Notes: a model not told the origin generated them from the sequence alone. Positions 1-7,668 are shown, numbered from the stretch's first letter. The stretch is DNA of 20,178 nucleotides from Plesiomonas sp051652165 (GCF_051652165.1 NZ_JBOFTR010000012.1:1-20178); one strand, 5' to 3'. Made by a program: numbers and translations.

Positions 1-150
1 GCTACTGCTACTGCTACTGCTACTGCTACTGCTACTGCTACTGCTACTGCTACTGCTACTGCTACTGCTACTGCTACTGCTACTGCTACTGCTACTGCTA
101 CTGCTACTGCTACTGCTACTGCTACTGCTACTGCTATTGCTATTGCTATT
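1..150. repeat. Hexanucleotide microsatellite (GCTACT)22(GCTATT)3
   Basis: Twenty-two uninterrupted copies of GCTACT are followed by three copies of GCTATT, then unique sequence. The tract starts at base 1, so its true length is unknown. A period of six keeps any reading frame through it. On the plus strand it reads (Ala-Thr)n in frame 1, ending in a stop at 184-186, and all-leucine in frame 2, which stays open to about 299. On the minus strand one frame is poly-Ser, preceded by about 25 open codons that contain no ATG, GTG or TTG. I cannot decide whether any frame is translated. The identical copies with a variant block at one end fit slippage-driven expansion. Confidence 0.97.
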
Positions 151-432
151 CCTTTTTTCGAAAATCGTGGGATTAGCTGTTTTTGAGCTCTTTTTCTTGG
201 ATTGTCTAAATGGGGTTAATTATCATTGTGTGACGATAAAAGAGTCAGGAGTCGGTAATAAGCGGATGTTATATGCTCTTATTTTCGTTAATACTATATA
301 GGCAGGTTATATGCACATTGGGTGTGCTTAAGTCTGTATTTAGCGTTGTGTTTTTACTTTGTGTGGTGAAGTTTCTTATTACTCACAGACAAAAAACAAG
401 CATTACGCTCTATGACGGTAATTTTACACAAT

Positions 433-468
433 AAAAAAGCCCTATCTAATAAAGATAAGGCTTTTTTT
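433..468 (-). terminator. Intrinsic terminator of the potE-like gene
   Basis: AAAAAAGCC (433-441) pairs with GGCTTTTTT (459-467). An inner TATCT/AGATA stem and an AATAA loop continue the hairpin after one C-A mismatch. Read on the minus strand, the hairpin ends in a run of six U. It lies about 135 bp past the antiporter stop codon and could also stop plus-strand transcription from the left. Confidence 0.75.
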
Positions 469-546
469 AAATTTCACACTTTACATTGTATTCAAAAAGC
501 AGTGCCTTTTAAAGGCTTGGCACGTGCTATCAATGTTAAGTTTGCT

Positions 547-577
547 GTGGTGTGACATCTTGGTATTGTCACACCAC
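547..577. other. Perfect inverted repeat just downstream of the potE-like stop codon
   Basis: GTGGTGTGACA (547-557) pairs with TGTCACACCAC (567-577) around a 9-nt loop. It lies 23 bp beyond the antiporter stop codon. Neither side has a U-tract, so it is not a classical intrinsic terminator. It may stabilise the mRNA 3' end. Confidence 0.6.
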
Positions 578-600
578 TTAAGCAAGAGATCGAATATGGA

Positions 601-1920
601 TTAGTTGCTTGGGTTTACTGAAACATCACGTGCTGCGATGAAACCGTAGAAGATGTAACCAAACAGAGTAATGATTGAACCACCAAATACTGCGTTAGCA
701 CCACACGCATACACACCGTAGATACTGTAAACTACTGCGATAGTACCGACAGTTGCGCCGATTTTGTACTGGCTTTGGGTAACTTTGTTTTTACGCAACA
801 GAACTTCCAAACCAGTCATAGACAGGATATATGGAACCATGTTGATAAATACAGCCAGGTTTAGCAGCGCATTGAACTGGCTGATAAGATCTGGAGAGAT
901 AGTCATACATGCTAACAGCAGTTCTAAAGCCAGCATAATCAGCATACCTGCAACAGGTGCGCCTGCTGAGTTAATTTTGCTGAAAATCTGTGGGAACAGT
1001 TTAGAGTCTGATGCTGCTTTAGATACTTGAGCATTGGTGAACTGCCAACCGAGCAGAGAACCCACACACGCAATAACAGCCAGTGCAGTAACAATTTTAC
1101 CTGCCATTGGGCTGAACATCATTGAGAATACTAAACCAAACGGTGCATCTGATGCTGCCAGAACTTGGTTTGGTACGATACCTTGGATAACTGCTGTTGA
1201 TGCAATATAAACGATAGCCGCAAATGCAGTACCAAACAGGCAAGCAAGTGGTACGTTACGCTCTGGGTTTTCTACTGCACCAGAGTTAGCACCAGCAGAT
1301 TCAATACCCAGGAAAGCCCACAGAGTCAGAGCGATACCAGAAGAGATTGCACTGCTAGTACCCATATTGTGTGGGTTCCATGCTTCAGCAAAGATTTTTG
1401 GATCAAACCAGAACCAGCCAATGATTGACAGGCCAGCAACCGGAAGAATAATACCCCAAACAGTAAAGCCAGAGATTTGACCGGTAATTTTTGGACCAGC
1501 AAAGTTAGCTACTGTGGTGATGATCAAAATAGCAACAACACCGACAAAAGTGTTAATAGGCGCTAAACCTAACCATGGGAAGAATGGTTTGAGGTAGCCA
1601 ACACAAGATACCGCGATTGCTACAGCACTGATAACTAAGCAAACATAATAGGTATAAGAGGCAATGAAGAATGATGATTTACCGTGAGCTTCTTCTGAAT
1701 ACGCTGACATACCGCCATCACGCTTACAAAATGCACCACACTTTGCAAAGGTATAAGCAATACACATTGCACCGACTGCAGTTACAAGCCATGCAAGCAG
1801 TGAGATAGCACCTGTTTGTGCTAAACTGGCTGGTAGCATGATGATACCGGAACCCATCATATTAACGGCAACAAGTACGGTTAGACCGACGAGCCCCATT
1901 TTTTTCGATTCTGTAGCCAT
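601..1920 (-). CDS. potE: PotE-type basic amino acid/polyamine antiporter (APC superfamily)
   Basis: This 439-residue inner-membrane antiporter should exchange an extracellular basic amino acid for its intracellular decarboxylation product, consuming a cytoplasmic proton per decarboxylation cycle. The N-terminus (MMGSGIIMLP near residues 21-30) and the block TLWAFLGIESA (199-209) match E. coli PotE better than AdiC or CadB as I recall them. PotE functional positions retained are C61, E76, Y91, W201, E207, W292 and Y425. Changed are PotE C210 (here G) and E433 (here V, with D432 next to it). A99 replaces an Asn shared by PotE, CadB and AdiC. The start is supported by GGAGA at 1929-1933, 8 nt upstream. 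A run of seven A lies in codons 5-8. The gene diverges from adiA, so its substrate may be arginine/agmatine rather than ornithine/putrescine; that is inference. Family call is firm, substrate is not. Confidence 0.85.
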   Translation of the reverse strand: MATESKKMGLVGLTVLVAVNMMGSGIIMLPASLAQTGAISLLAWLVTAVGAMCIAYTFAKCGAFCKRDGGMSAYSEEAHGKSSFFIASYTYYVCLVISAVAIAVSCVGYLKPFFPWLGLAPINTFVGVVAILIITTVANFAGPKITGQISGFTVWGIILPVAGLSIIGWFWFDPKIFAEAWNPHNMGTSSAISSGIALTLWAFLGIESAGANSGAVENPERNVPLACLFGTAFAAIVYIASTAVIQGIVPNQVLAASDAPFGLVFSMMFSPMAGKIVTALAVIACVGSLLGWQFTNAQVSKAASDSKLFPQIFSKINSAGAPVAGMLIMLALELLLACMTISPDLISQFNALLNLAVFINMVPYILSMTGLEVLLRKNKVTQSQYKIGATVGTIAVVYSIYGVYACGANAVFGGSIITLFGYIFYGFIAARDVSVNPSN

Positions 1921-2063
1921 GAATTGTATCTCCGAAAAGGGATTATTCTTTTAATTTTGAAAAATTGATTGATTAGACATTGTTATATGCTAACTGGAAA
2001 TAAAAGCGTGTCTGCTTTCACTTCACTTCTCTGTTTAACACGGTATTAGTTGACTATTTGCCA

Positions 2064-2091
2064 GTAATAGGCAACAAGTTATCAATAACAA
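2064..2091 (-). promoter_or_regulatory. Candidate sigma70 promoter of the potE-like gene
   Basis: Read on the minus strand, TTGTTA (2091-2086) and TATTAC (2069-2064) are separated by 16 bp. This predicts a start near 2057 and a leader of about 137 nt. The -35 lies inside the 36-bp near-palindrome. The -10 lies inside a smaller inverted repeat, TTGCC/GGCAA (2058-2062 and 2070-2074). Both hexamers are imperfect, so confidence is limited. Confidence 0.35.
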
Positions 2092-2117
2092 CTCTTATTA
2101 TTAAGATTTGTTATTGA
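2082..2117. promoter_or_regulatory. 36-bp near-perfect palindrome, candidate operator
   Basis: TCAATAACAA (2082-2091) mirrors TTGTTATTGA (2108-2117). After one mismatch, an inner TCTTA/TAAGA (2093-2097 and 2102-2106) closes on the loop TTAT. It overlaps the candidate -35 of the potE-like promoter. It has no U-tract, which argues against a terminator. The binding protein is unknown. Confidence 0.6.
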
Positions 2118-2582
2118 CTAATAATGAGTATACAGATGCGCTTTTATTTCCAGTGTGCTTATGGAATAACCGCCATAAAGGTGTTTGGTTTACCCAATGT
2201 CTGCTATTCATAAACGAAGTGGAATAAATAATACAATGACTAATAGGTGCGCTACATCTTACTTTTGCGCGGTAAACATTATTGCAGATAGGGGGAAAGG
2301 TCAATTTGAGTTCAATAAAAAAAAGCAGCAATACGTAACCTTGTATGTCTATATTGAACTGTTGCATTGCGTTTAAGTTATTGAATTTAATAAATATTAT
2401 TTATGTAGGGTTTTCGCTGCATGTATATATTGATTGCTAAGTGTGTTTTGTGTGTCTTGATTTGTGAGTAATTCAGATGAGCTGTATCAATTGGTTTCTA
2501 GATGTATTTGAATTTAAATAAAAGTAATTCAATAATTCTATTTGTTTCTATTTATTTCAGTTTAATATTAACCTTATAATGC

Positions 2583-2596
2583 TTGATGTATATCAA
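2583..2596. promoter_or_regulatory. Perfect FNR-type box
   Basis: TTGATGTATATCAA equals the FNR consensus TTGAT-N4-ATCAA at all ten defined positions. A candidate class I arrangement follows on the plus strand: TTGCAT (2617-2622), 18 bp, then TATAGC (2641-2646), which would place the box near -63. The box is about 550 bp from the adiA start and 325 bp from the candidate potE promoter, so the regulated promoter is uncertain. A weaker match (8 of 10), ATGAG-N4-ATCAA, lies at 2477-2490. Confidence 0.6.
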
Positions 2597-2879
2597 CGAA
2601 ATACATACTCATTAGATTGCATTAATTCTAATAATTAGGCTATAGCAATGGCGTTATTTAATGCGTATGTATTTTATTATTCATTAATTTGTGTGGGTTG
2701 TCACTTGCTCTTGGTTTTTTTTGAATAGTTATGTTCTGCTTTTGTTTTTGTATTCCATTATTTTGCGTTTGTAATGTTTTGAAATACTAGTTAATAGCAA
2801 TAAATATATTTTAGACTTAATATCTAAACCAGTTAGGTAACACTAGCTTGAATGTGAATTATTAAAAACATTCTATTTA

Positions 2880-2909
2880 TTGATATACAATAAATTGATA
2901 TGCAGTAAA
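2880..2909. repeat. Tandem imperfect 15-bp direct repeat upstream of adiA
   Basis: TTGATATACAATAAA (2880-2894) is followed directly by TTGATATGCAGTAAA (2895-2909), matching at 13 of 15 positions. A further TTG follows. It lies about 235 bp upstream of the adiA start and could be a two-site binding element for an activator, but no regulator is identified. Confidence 0.6.
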
Positions 2910-2988
2910 TTGCTTGGTTTAAACTACTTGTTATGTATTAACGTATTTTAATCAGTATTGTTTTTACCTTGCGTGTTATCGGTTTTGA

Positions 2989-3038
2989 AATGTATTCAGG
3001 TTGGCTCTGTTTTTATACTGATTCAATCTGAATACATT
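2989..3038. promoter_or_regulatory. 11-bp inverted repeat flanking the candidate adiA -10
   Basis: AATGTATTCAG (2989-2999) is the exact reverse complement of CTGAATACATT (3028-3038), with 28 bp between. TATACT (3014-3019), a good -10 hexamer, lies between the arms and predicts a start near 3026. The left arm then covers the -35 area and the right arm the start site. No good -35 is present, as is common at activator-dependent promoters. Confidence 0.5.
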
Positions 3039-3146
3039 ATAAAACTTTAATTTGCAGTTTATAACCGTACCTGAAGTTGTAGCTTAGTGCTTGCTTCTGA
3101 CAACACGATAAGCTGTGTGGCGTACATTTTAATGATAGGTTTATCT

Positions 3147-5417
3147 ATGTGTGATAAAAAATACCTGATCGTAGGAAACAGCGCTGTTACCAATCTTCCT
3201 TTAGAAGAAGCGATTGAGCGTATTGTTTCTTCTCTGACCAGCAAGGGTGAAGTAATCCAATTTGCACACTCTTATGAAAATGCAACTAACTATGCAACCT
3301 CAAATGCAGCAGTAGATTGTGTGATGGCAGAGTGGGTTCCTTCTGAAGCTGAAGCTATCATTAGCTTCCTGAAGCAACTGCGTATTCGTCATGAAAAAGC
3401 ACCTGTATTCCTACTGGTAAGCTCACGTAGTGACAACAAAGCAGTAACTGCTGAAGTGATGAATCTGGTATCTGAAACCTTCATGATCCTGGATGACACC
3501 ACTGATTTCATCGTAGGCCGTCTGCAAGCTGCAGTAGCACGTTACGAAAAAGCTATCATGCCTCCTCTGATGGCAGCAATGATGGAGTACGCGAAAGAGA
3601 AAGAGTACTCTTGGTCTGCGCCAGGTCACCAAGGTGGTATCGGTTTCTGTAAGACTCCTGTTGGCCGTAAATTCTTTGATTTCTACGGTGAAAACATTTT
3701 CCGTACAGATATGGGTATTGAACGTGCTTCTTTAGGTTCAATGCTGGACCACACCGGTGCTTTCGGTGAAAGTGAGAAGTATATCGCACGTGTATTTGGT
3801 GCTGACCGTTCTTACTCTCTGGTTGTAGGTACTTCTGGTGCTAACCGTACTATCTTCCAAGCATGCTGCTCTGAAGATGATATCGCGATCTGTGACCGTA
3901 ACAGCCACAAATCTATCGAACAAGGTCTGATGCTGACTGGTGTTGCACCGGTTTACATGACACCTACTCGTAACGCGTACGGCATCATTGGCCCAATCCC
4001 TAAGAAGCAGATGTTGCCTGAAGCGATTAAAGCGAAAATTGCTGAAAGCAAATTCGCAAGCGCAGCGCCACATCAGCGTCCTTCTTACAGCGTAGTTACT
4101 AACTGTACTTATGATGGTTTGATCTATAACGGTGATACCATTCAAGAGCTGTTGGGTCAGAGCACCGACCGTATTCACTATGATGAAGCATGGTTTGGTT
4201 ACTCTCGCTTTAACCCTATCTACAAGAGTTTCCACGCAATGCGTGGTGATAAAGAAGCGCACGGTAAAGATCAACCAACTATCTTTGCTACCCACTCTAC
4301 GCACAAACTGCTGAACGCATTGTCTCAGGCATCTTATATTCACATGCGTGAAGGCCGTGGCAACATCAAGCCAGAGCAGTTTAGCCAAGCGTATATGATG
4401 CACGCAACAACATCACCACTGTACTCTATTGCTGCGTCTAACGACGTTGCAGCAGCGATGATGGATGGTCAGCAAGGTATCAACCTGACTTCTGAAGTTG
4501 TGACTGAAGCGGTTGAGTTCCGTCAAGCAGTAGCGCGCTCTTTCCACGATGCTGAGAAGAATAACGATTGGTTCTTCAAGCCTTGGAACGCAGAAACTGT
4601 TGTTGACCCAGCAAGCGGCAAGTCTTATGACTTCGCACAAGCACCGGTTGAGTTGTTGAGCACTGAGCAATCTTGCTGGAAACTGAACCCAGGTGATGAG
4701 TGGCATGGTTTTGCTGACTTAGATGAAAACTGGGTAATGTTAGATCCAGTTAAAGTAAGCTTGCTTACTCCAGGTCTGAACAAAGACGGTTCTCTGCAAG
4801 AGAACGGTGTTCCAGCAGCACTGGTAACAGCTTACCTGTCTAGCGTAGGTATCGTTCCAACTCGTACTACTGACTTCCAAGTTATGTTCCTGTTCTCTAT
4901 GGGCGTAACTAAAGGTAAGTGGGTAACCTTGATGAACAGCCTGATGGCGTTCAAAAAGCATTACGATGCGAATACACCACTGGAAGAAGTGTTGCCAAAT
5001 CTGGTTGCATCTGCACCAGCAGTATATGCAGGTCTGGGTATGCGCGATCTGGGCGACAAGATGATCGACTTCCTGAAAACGCACAACCCAAGCGTGAAGT
5101 TGAACCAAGCTTACTCAACACTGCCACAAATGGATATGCTGCCACGTAAAGCATATGGCCAATTGGTTGCTGATAATGTTGAGCTAGTATCGGTTAATAA
5201 CTTAGCTGGCCGTACTGCCGCGAACTCTGTGATCCCTTATCCACCAGGTATCCCAATGCTGATGTCTGGCGAGAACTTCGGCGACAATAACAGCCCACAA
5301 ATTGGTTACCTGAAAGCGTTACAAGCATGGGATGCAACTTTCCCAGGTTTCGAACACGAAACTGAAGGTGCTGAGAAAGAAGACGGCGTATACCATGTAA
5401 TGTGTGTGAAAAAATAA
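3147..5417 (+). CDS. adiA: Biodegradative arginine decarboxylase AdiA
   Basis: This cytoplasmic PLP enzyme converts arginine to agmatine and CO2, consuming a proton, as in arginine-dependent acid resistance. With the ATG at 3147 it is 756 residues, the length of E. coli AdiA; GATAGG about 7 nt upstream serves as the Shine-Dalgarno site. An in-frame ATG at 3087 lacks one. Order of domains: N-terminal response-regulator-like wing domain (about 1-130), PLP fold-type I core (about 140-580) and C-terminal domain. The Schiff-base lysine is K387 in HSTHK. The DEAW motif is at 346-349. Blocks DHTGAFGESEKY (201-212) and HATTSPLY match AdiA, as opposed to CadA or SpeF, as I recall them. It diverges from a PotE-type antiporter; no adiY or adiC follows it. 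Expression is probably anaerobic and acid-induced, as in E. coli. Confidence 0.96.
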   Translation: MCDKKYLIVGNSAVTNLPLEEAIERIVSSLTSKGEVIQFAHSYENATNYATSNAAVDCVMAEWVPSEAEAIISFLKQLRIRHEKAPVFLLVSSRSDNKAVTAEVMNLVSETFMILDDTTDFIVGRLQAAVARYEKAIMPPLMAAMMEYAKEKEYSWSAPGHQGGIGFCKTPVGRKFFDFYGENIFRTDMGIERASLGSMLDHTGAFGESEKYIARVFGADRSYSLVVGTSGANRTIFQACCSEDDIAICDRNSHKSIEQGLMLTGVAPVYMTPTRNAYGIIGPIPKKQMLPEAIKAKIAESKFASAAPHQRPSYSVVTNCTYDGLIYNGDTIQELLGQSTDRIHYDEAWFGYSRFNPIYKSFHAMRGDKEAHGKDQPTIFATHSTHKLLNALSQASYIHMREGRGNIKPEQFSQAYMMHATTSPLYSIAASNDVAAAMMDGQQGINLTSEVVTEAVEFRQAVARSFHDAEKNNDWFFKPWNAETVVDPASGKSYDFAQAPVELLSTEQSCWKLNPGDEWHGFADLDENWVMLDPVKVSLLTPGLNKDGSLQENGVPAALVTAYLSSVGIVPTRTTDFQVMFLFSMGVTKGKWVTLMNSLMAFKKHYDANTPLEEVLPNLVASAPAVYAGLGMRDLGDKMIDFLKTHNPSVKLNQAYSTLPQMDMLPRKAYGQLVADNVELVSVNNLAGRTAANSVIPYPPGIPMLMSGENFGDNNSPQIGYLKALQAWDATFPGFEHETEGAEKEDGVYHVMCVKK

Positions 5418-5446
5418 TTCATACTCAAATAAGCATGTAAAATAAG

Positions 5447-5477
5447 AAATCCCCAGCGATAAGCTGGGGATTTTTTT
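5447..5477 (+). terminator. Intrinsic terminator of adiA
   Basis: AATCCCCAGC (5448-5457) pairs perfectly with GCTGGGGATT (5463-5472) around GATAA, followed by a run of T to 5477. It lies 30 bp after the adiA stop codon. Confidence 0.93.
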
Positions 5478-5501
5478 ATCTGTAATATATCGATTGAATA
5501 A

Positions 5502-5537
5502 AAAAGCCCCATCAAGAGGCTCTATGACGGGGCTTTT
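5502..5537 (-). terminator. Intrinsic terminator of glyQS, probably bidirectional
   Basis: AAAAGCCCC (5502-5510) pairs with GGGGCTTTT (5529-5537) around an 18-nt loop. On the minus strand it ends in a U-run. It lies about 60 bp beyond the glyS stop and may back up the adiA terminator from the other side. Confidence 0.85.
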
Positions 5538-5596
5538 ATTCTGACTGAGTTAGAGCCTTTCTATGCATATTTTTTATGCACAGACATGGTGATTAC

Positions 5597-7666
5597 TTAT
5601 TGCAATACAGAGATATCCGCAATTTGCAGGAACAGGTTACGTAGTGTGCTGAGTAGGGTCAGGCGATTATTACGCAGTGCGGTATCATCGGCCATTACCA
5701 TCACGGTATCAAAGAATGTATCAACCGGCTCACGCAGTGCGGCCAGCTCGGTCAGGGCTTCCTGATAACGGCCTTCAGCAAACAGCGGTTGCAGTGTAGC
5801 TGACAGCGCAATTACCTGCTCAGCCAGTGCTTTTTCAGCCGGTTCGGTCAGCAGTGCGCTGTTGATAGCGGCTGGAAGCTCGCCATCAACTTTGGCCAGA
5901 ATGTTGGATACCCGCTTATTCGCGGCCGCCAGCGCAATGGCTGCATCAAGGCTACGGAAGTGGGATACCGCTTTTACCCGCGCATCAAAATCTGCCGGAC
6001 GGGTCGGGCGGCGAGCCAATACAGCCTGAATCACATCGACGCCAAAACCTTCATCTTGGTACCAAGCACGGAAACGGCCAAGCATAAAGTCGACAACATC
6101 GTTGACGGTATTGGCGTTGCTGATTTTGTCTCCGTACAGGCGGACTGCTTCTTCGGTCAGCGTTTGCAGATCAAGTGGCAACTGCTTTTCAACGATGATC
6201 CGCAGTGCACCTAAGGCTGCACGGCGCAGGGCAAACGGGTCTTTATCGCCTTTCGGATGTTGCCCAATACCGAAAATACCGGCCAGCGTATCCATTTTGT
6301 CGGCCAGCGCGACAGCGCAGGCAACCAGAGACGATGGCAGAGCATCACCGGCAAAGCGCGGCATATACTGCTCGTTTAAGGCAACGGCAACATCTTCAGC
6401 TTCACCGTCGTGACGGGCGTAGTGCATACCCATCACGCCTTGGGTGTCGGTAAATTCAAACACCATGTTGGTCATCAGATCGCACTTTGACAATAAACCG
6501 GCACGGCGGGCATGTTCGGTGTTGGCCCCGATTTGCTCGGCGATAAAGCCAGCCATTTGCTCAATACGATCAGTTTTATCACGCAGTGTACCGAGTTGTT
6601 GCTGGAACAGTACGGTTTGCAGGCGCGGCAGGCGATCGGCCAGTGTATGTTTGAGGTCAGTCTTGAAGAAGAACTCGGCATCAGACAGACGCGGACGCAC
6701 CACTTTCTCGTTACCGCTGATGATCTGTTGTGGGTCTTTCGATTCAATGTTGGTCACAAAGATGAAGTGTGGCAGTAATTTGCCCTCTTTGCTGTAGACC
6801 GGGAAGTATTTCTGGTCACCTTTCATGGTGTAAACCAGTGCTTCAGCCGGAACAGCAAGGAATTTTTCTTCAAATGTGGCGGTCAGTACTACTGGCCACT
6901 CGACCAGTGAGGTGACCTCTTCCACTAAGCTGTCTGAAAGATCTGCGATACCACCGAGTTGCTCGGCCGCTTTTTGTGCATCAGCCAAAATAATGGCTTT
7001 ACGAGTTTGGTAATCCGCAATCACTTTTCCGCGGGTTTCGAGCACTTGTGGGTACTGGTCAGCATTTTCCAGCGTGAACTGTGCTTCGCCCATGAAGCGG
7101 TGACCGCGTACGGTGCGGCCAGAGGTTACGCCTAAAATCTCACCGGCCACCAGCTCATCACCCAAAAGTAGGGTAACAGTGTGAACTGGGCGGATAAAAG
7201 AGATGCTCTTATCTGCCCAGCGCATCGGTTTTGGCATCGGCAGTTTTGCCAGTGCGCTGGCAACCATATCACCGAGTAATTCATTCGCAGGGCGACCCGC
7301 TACAACAGCACGGTGCAGCAACCATTCACCTTTTTCGGTGACCATACGCTCGGCTTGTTCAACGGTGATCCCACAACCTTGTGCCCAGCCTTGGGCGGCT
7401 TTGGTTGGTTGCCCATTGGTATCAAAGGCTTGAGCAATGGCTGGGCCACGCTTTTCAATGGATTGATCAGGCTGCGCTTTTTGTAGATTAGCCACCTTCA
7501 GGGCTAAACGGCGCGGGGCGGCAAACCAACTGACCGCACCGTGGCCTAAGTTGGCTTTATCCAGCTCGGCGGTGAAGTTGTCAGCAAAGGCTTGTGCCAG
7601 TGCGCGCAAAGATTTCGGTGGTAACTCTTCGGTACCGATTTCAACTAAAAATGTTGCTTGGCTCAT
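5597..7666 (-). CDS. glyS: Glycine--tRNA ligase beta subunit
   Basis: This is the large subunit of the heterotetrameric (alpha2beta2) bacterial glycyl-tRNA synthetase. It contributes tRNA recognition while the alpha subunit carries the aminoacylation site. It has 689 residues, the same as E. coli GlyS. The N-terminus FLVEIGTEELPPKSLR (6-21), the internal block SASLVEWPVV-type region near 250, and the HYARHDGEAEDVA and DKDPFALRRAALG blocks are family hallmarks. The C-terminal roughly 120 residues form the DALR-like anticodon-binding domain. The start lies 2 nt after the glyQ stop codon, indicating translational coupling in a glyQ-glyS operon. Nothing unusual was seen. Confidence 0.98.
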   Translation of the reverse strand: MSQATFLVEIGTEELPPKSLRALAQAFADNFTAELDKANLGHGAVSWFAAPRRLALKVANLQKAQPDQSIEKRGPAIAQAFDTNGQPTKAAQGWAQGCGITVEQAERMVTEKGEWLLHRAVVAGRPANELLGDMVASALAKLPMPKPMRWADKSISFIRPVHTVTLLLGDELVAGEILGVTSGRTVRGHRFMGEAQFTLENADQYPQVLETRGKVIADYQTRKAIILADAQKAAEQLGGIADLSDSLVEEVTSLVEWPVVLTATFEEKFLAVPAEALVYTMKGDQKYFPVYSKEGKLLPHFIFVTNIESKDPQQIISGNEKVVRPRLSDAEFFFKTDLKHTLADRLPRLQTVLFQQQLGTLRDKTDRIEQMAGFIAEQIGANTEHARRAGLLSKCDLMTNMVFEFTDTQGVMGMHYARHDGEAEDVAVALNEQYMPRFAGDALPSSLVACAVALADKMDTLAGIFGIGQHPKGDKDPFALRRAALGALRIIVEKQLPLDLQTLTEEAVRLYGDKISNANTVNDVVDFMLGRFRAWYQDEGFGVDVIQAVLARRPTRPADFDARVKAVSHFRSLDAAIALAAANKRVSNILAKVDGELPAAINSALLTEPAEKALAEQVIALSATLQPLFAEGRYQEALTELAALREPVDTFFDTVMVMADDTALRNNRLTLLSTLRNLFLQIADISVLQ

Positions 7667-7668
7667 GA

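Larger units (their letters stand above)
151..600. other. Intergenic region, no convincing gene
   Basis: This AT-rich stretch lies between the microsatellite and the 3' end of the antiporter gene. It holds a minus-strand terminator at 433-468 and a strong hairpin at 547-577. The 9-mer GTTATATGC occurs twice, at 268-276 and 306-314. Apart from the possible frame tails running out of the microsatellite, I see no coding region with a start and ribosome binding site. Confidence 0.6.
1921..3146. other. Long AT-rich divergent regulatory region between antiporter and adiA
   Basis: The 1226 bp contain no ORF that I find convincing. The longest open frames (88 and 63 codons) overlap on opposite strands and resemble nothing I know. 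The region holds candidate promoters for both genes, an FNR-type box (2583-2596), a 36-bp near-palindrome (2082-2117), a tandem 15-bp repeat (2880-2909) and an 11-bp inverted repeat (2989-3038). AT-richness and length are compatible with H-NS-type silencing or an unannotated small RNA, but neither is shown by the sequence. Confidence 0.6.

Noticed and set aside
547..577. Hairpin after the potE-like gene as an intrinsic terminator
   Set aside because: The stem is perfect but no U-run follows on either strand. The true terminator is more likely at 433-468.
2101..2376. Overlapping open frames of 88 codons (minus) and 63 codons (plus) in the antiporter-adiA gap
   Set aside because: They lie on opposite strands of the same DNA, contain unlikely composition, have no convincing ribosome binding site, and resemble no family I know, including SpeFL or AdiY.
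3738..4403. 221-codon minus-strand open frame inside adiA
   Set aside because: It is a shadow of the well-conserved adiA reading frame, with no start signal or recognisable domain.
601..5417. Possible recent horizontal transfer of the decarboxylase module
   Set aside because: The intergenic DNA is AT-rich, but no integrase, insertion sequence, flanking repeat or tRNA is visible, and codon use in adiA looks like that of a highly expressed native gene.
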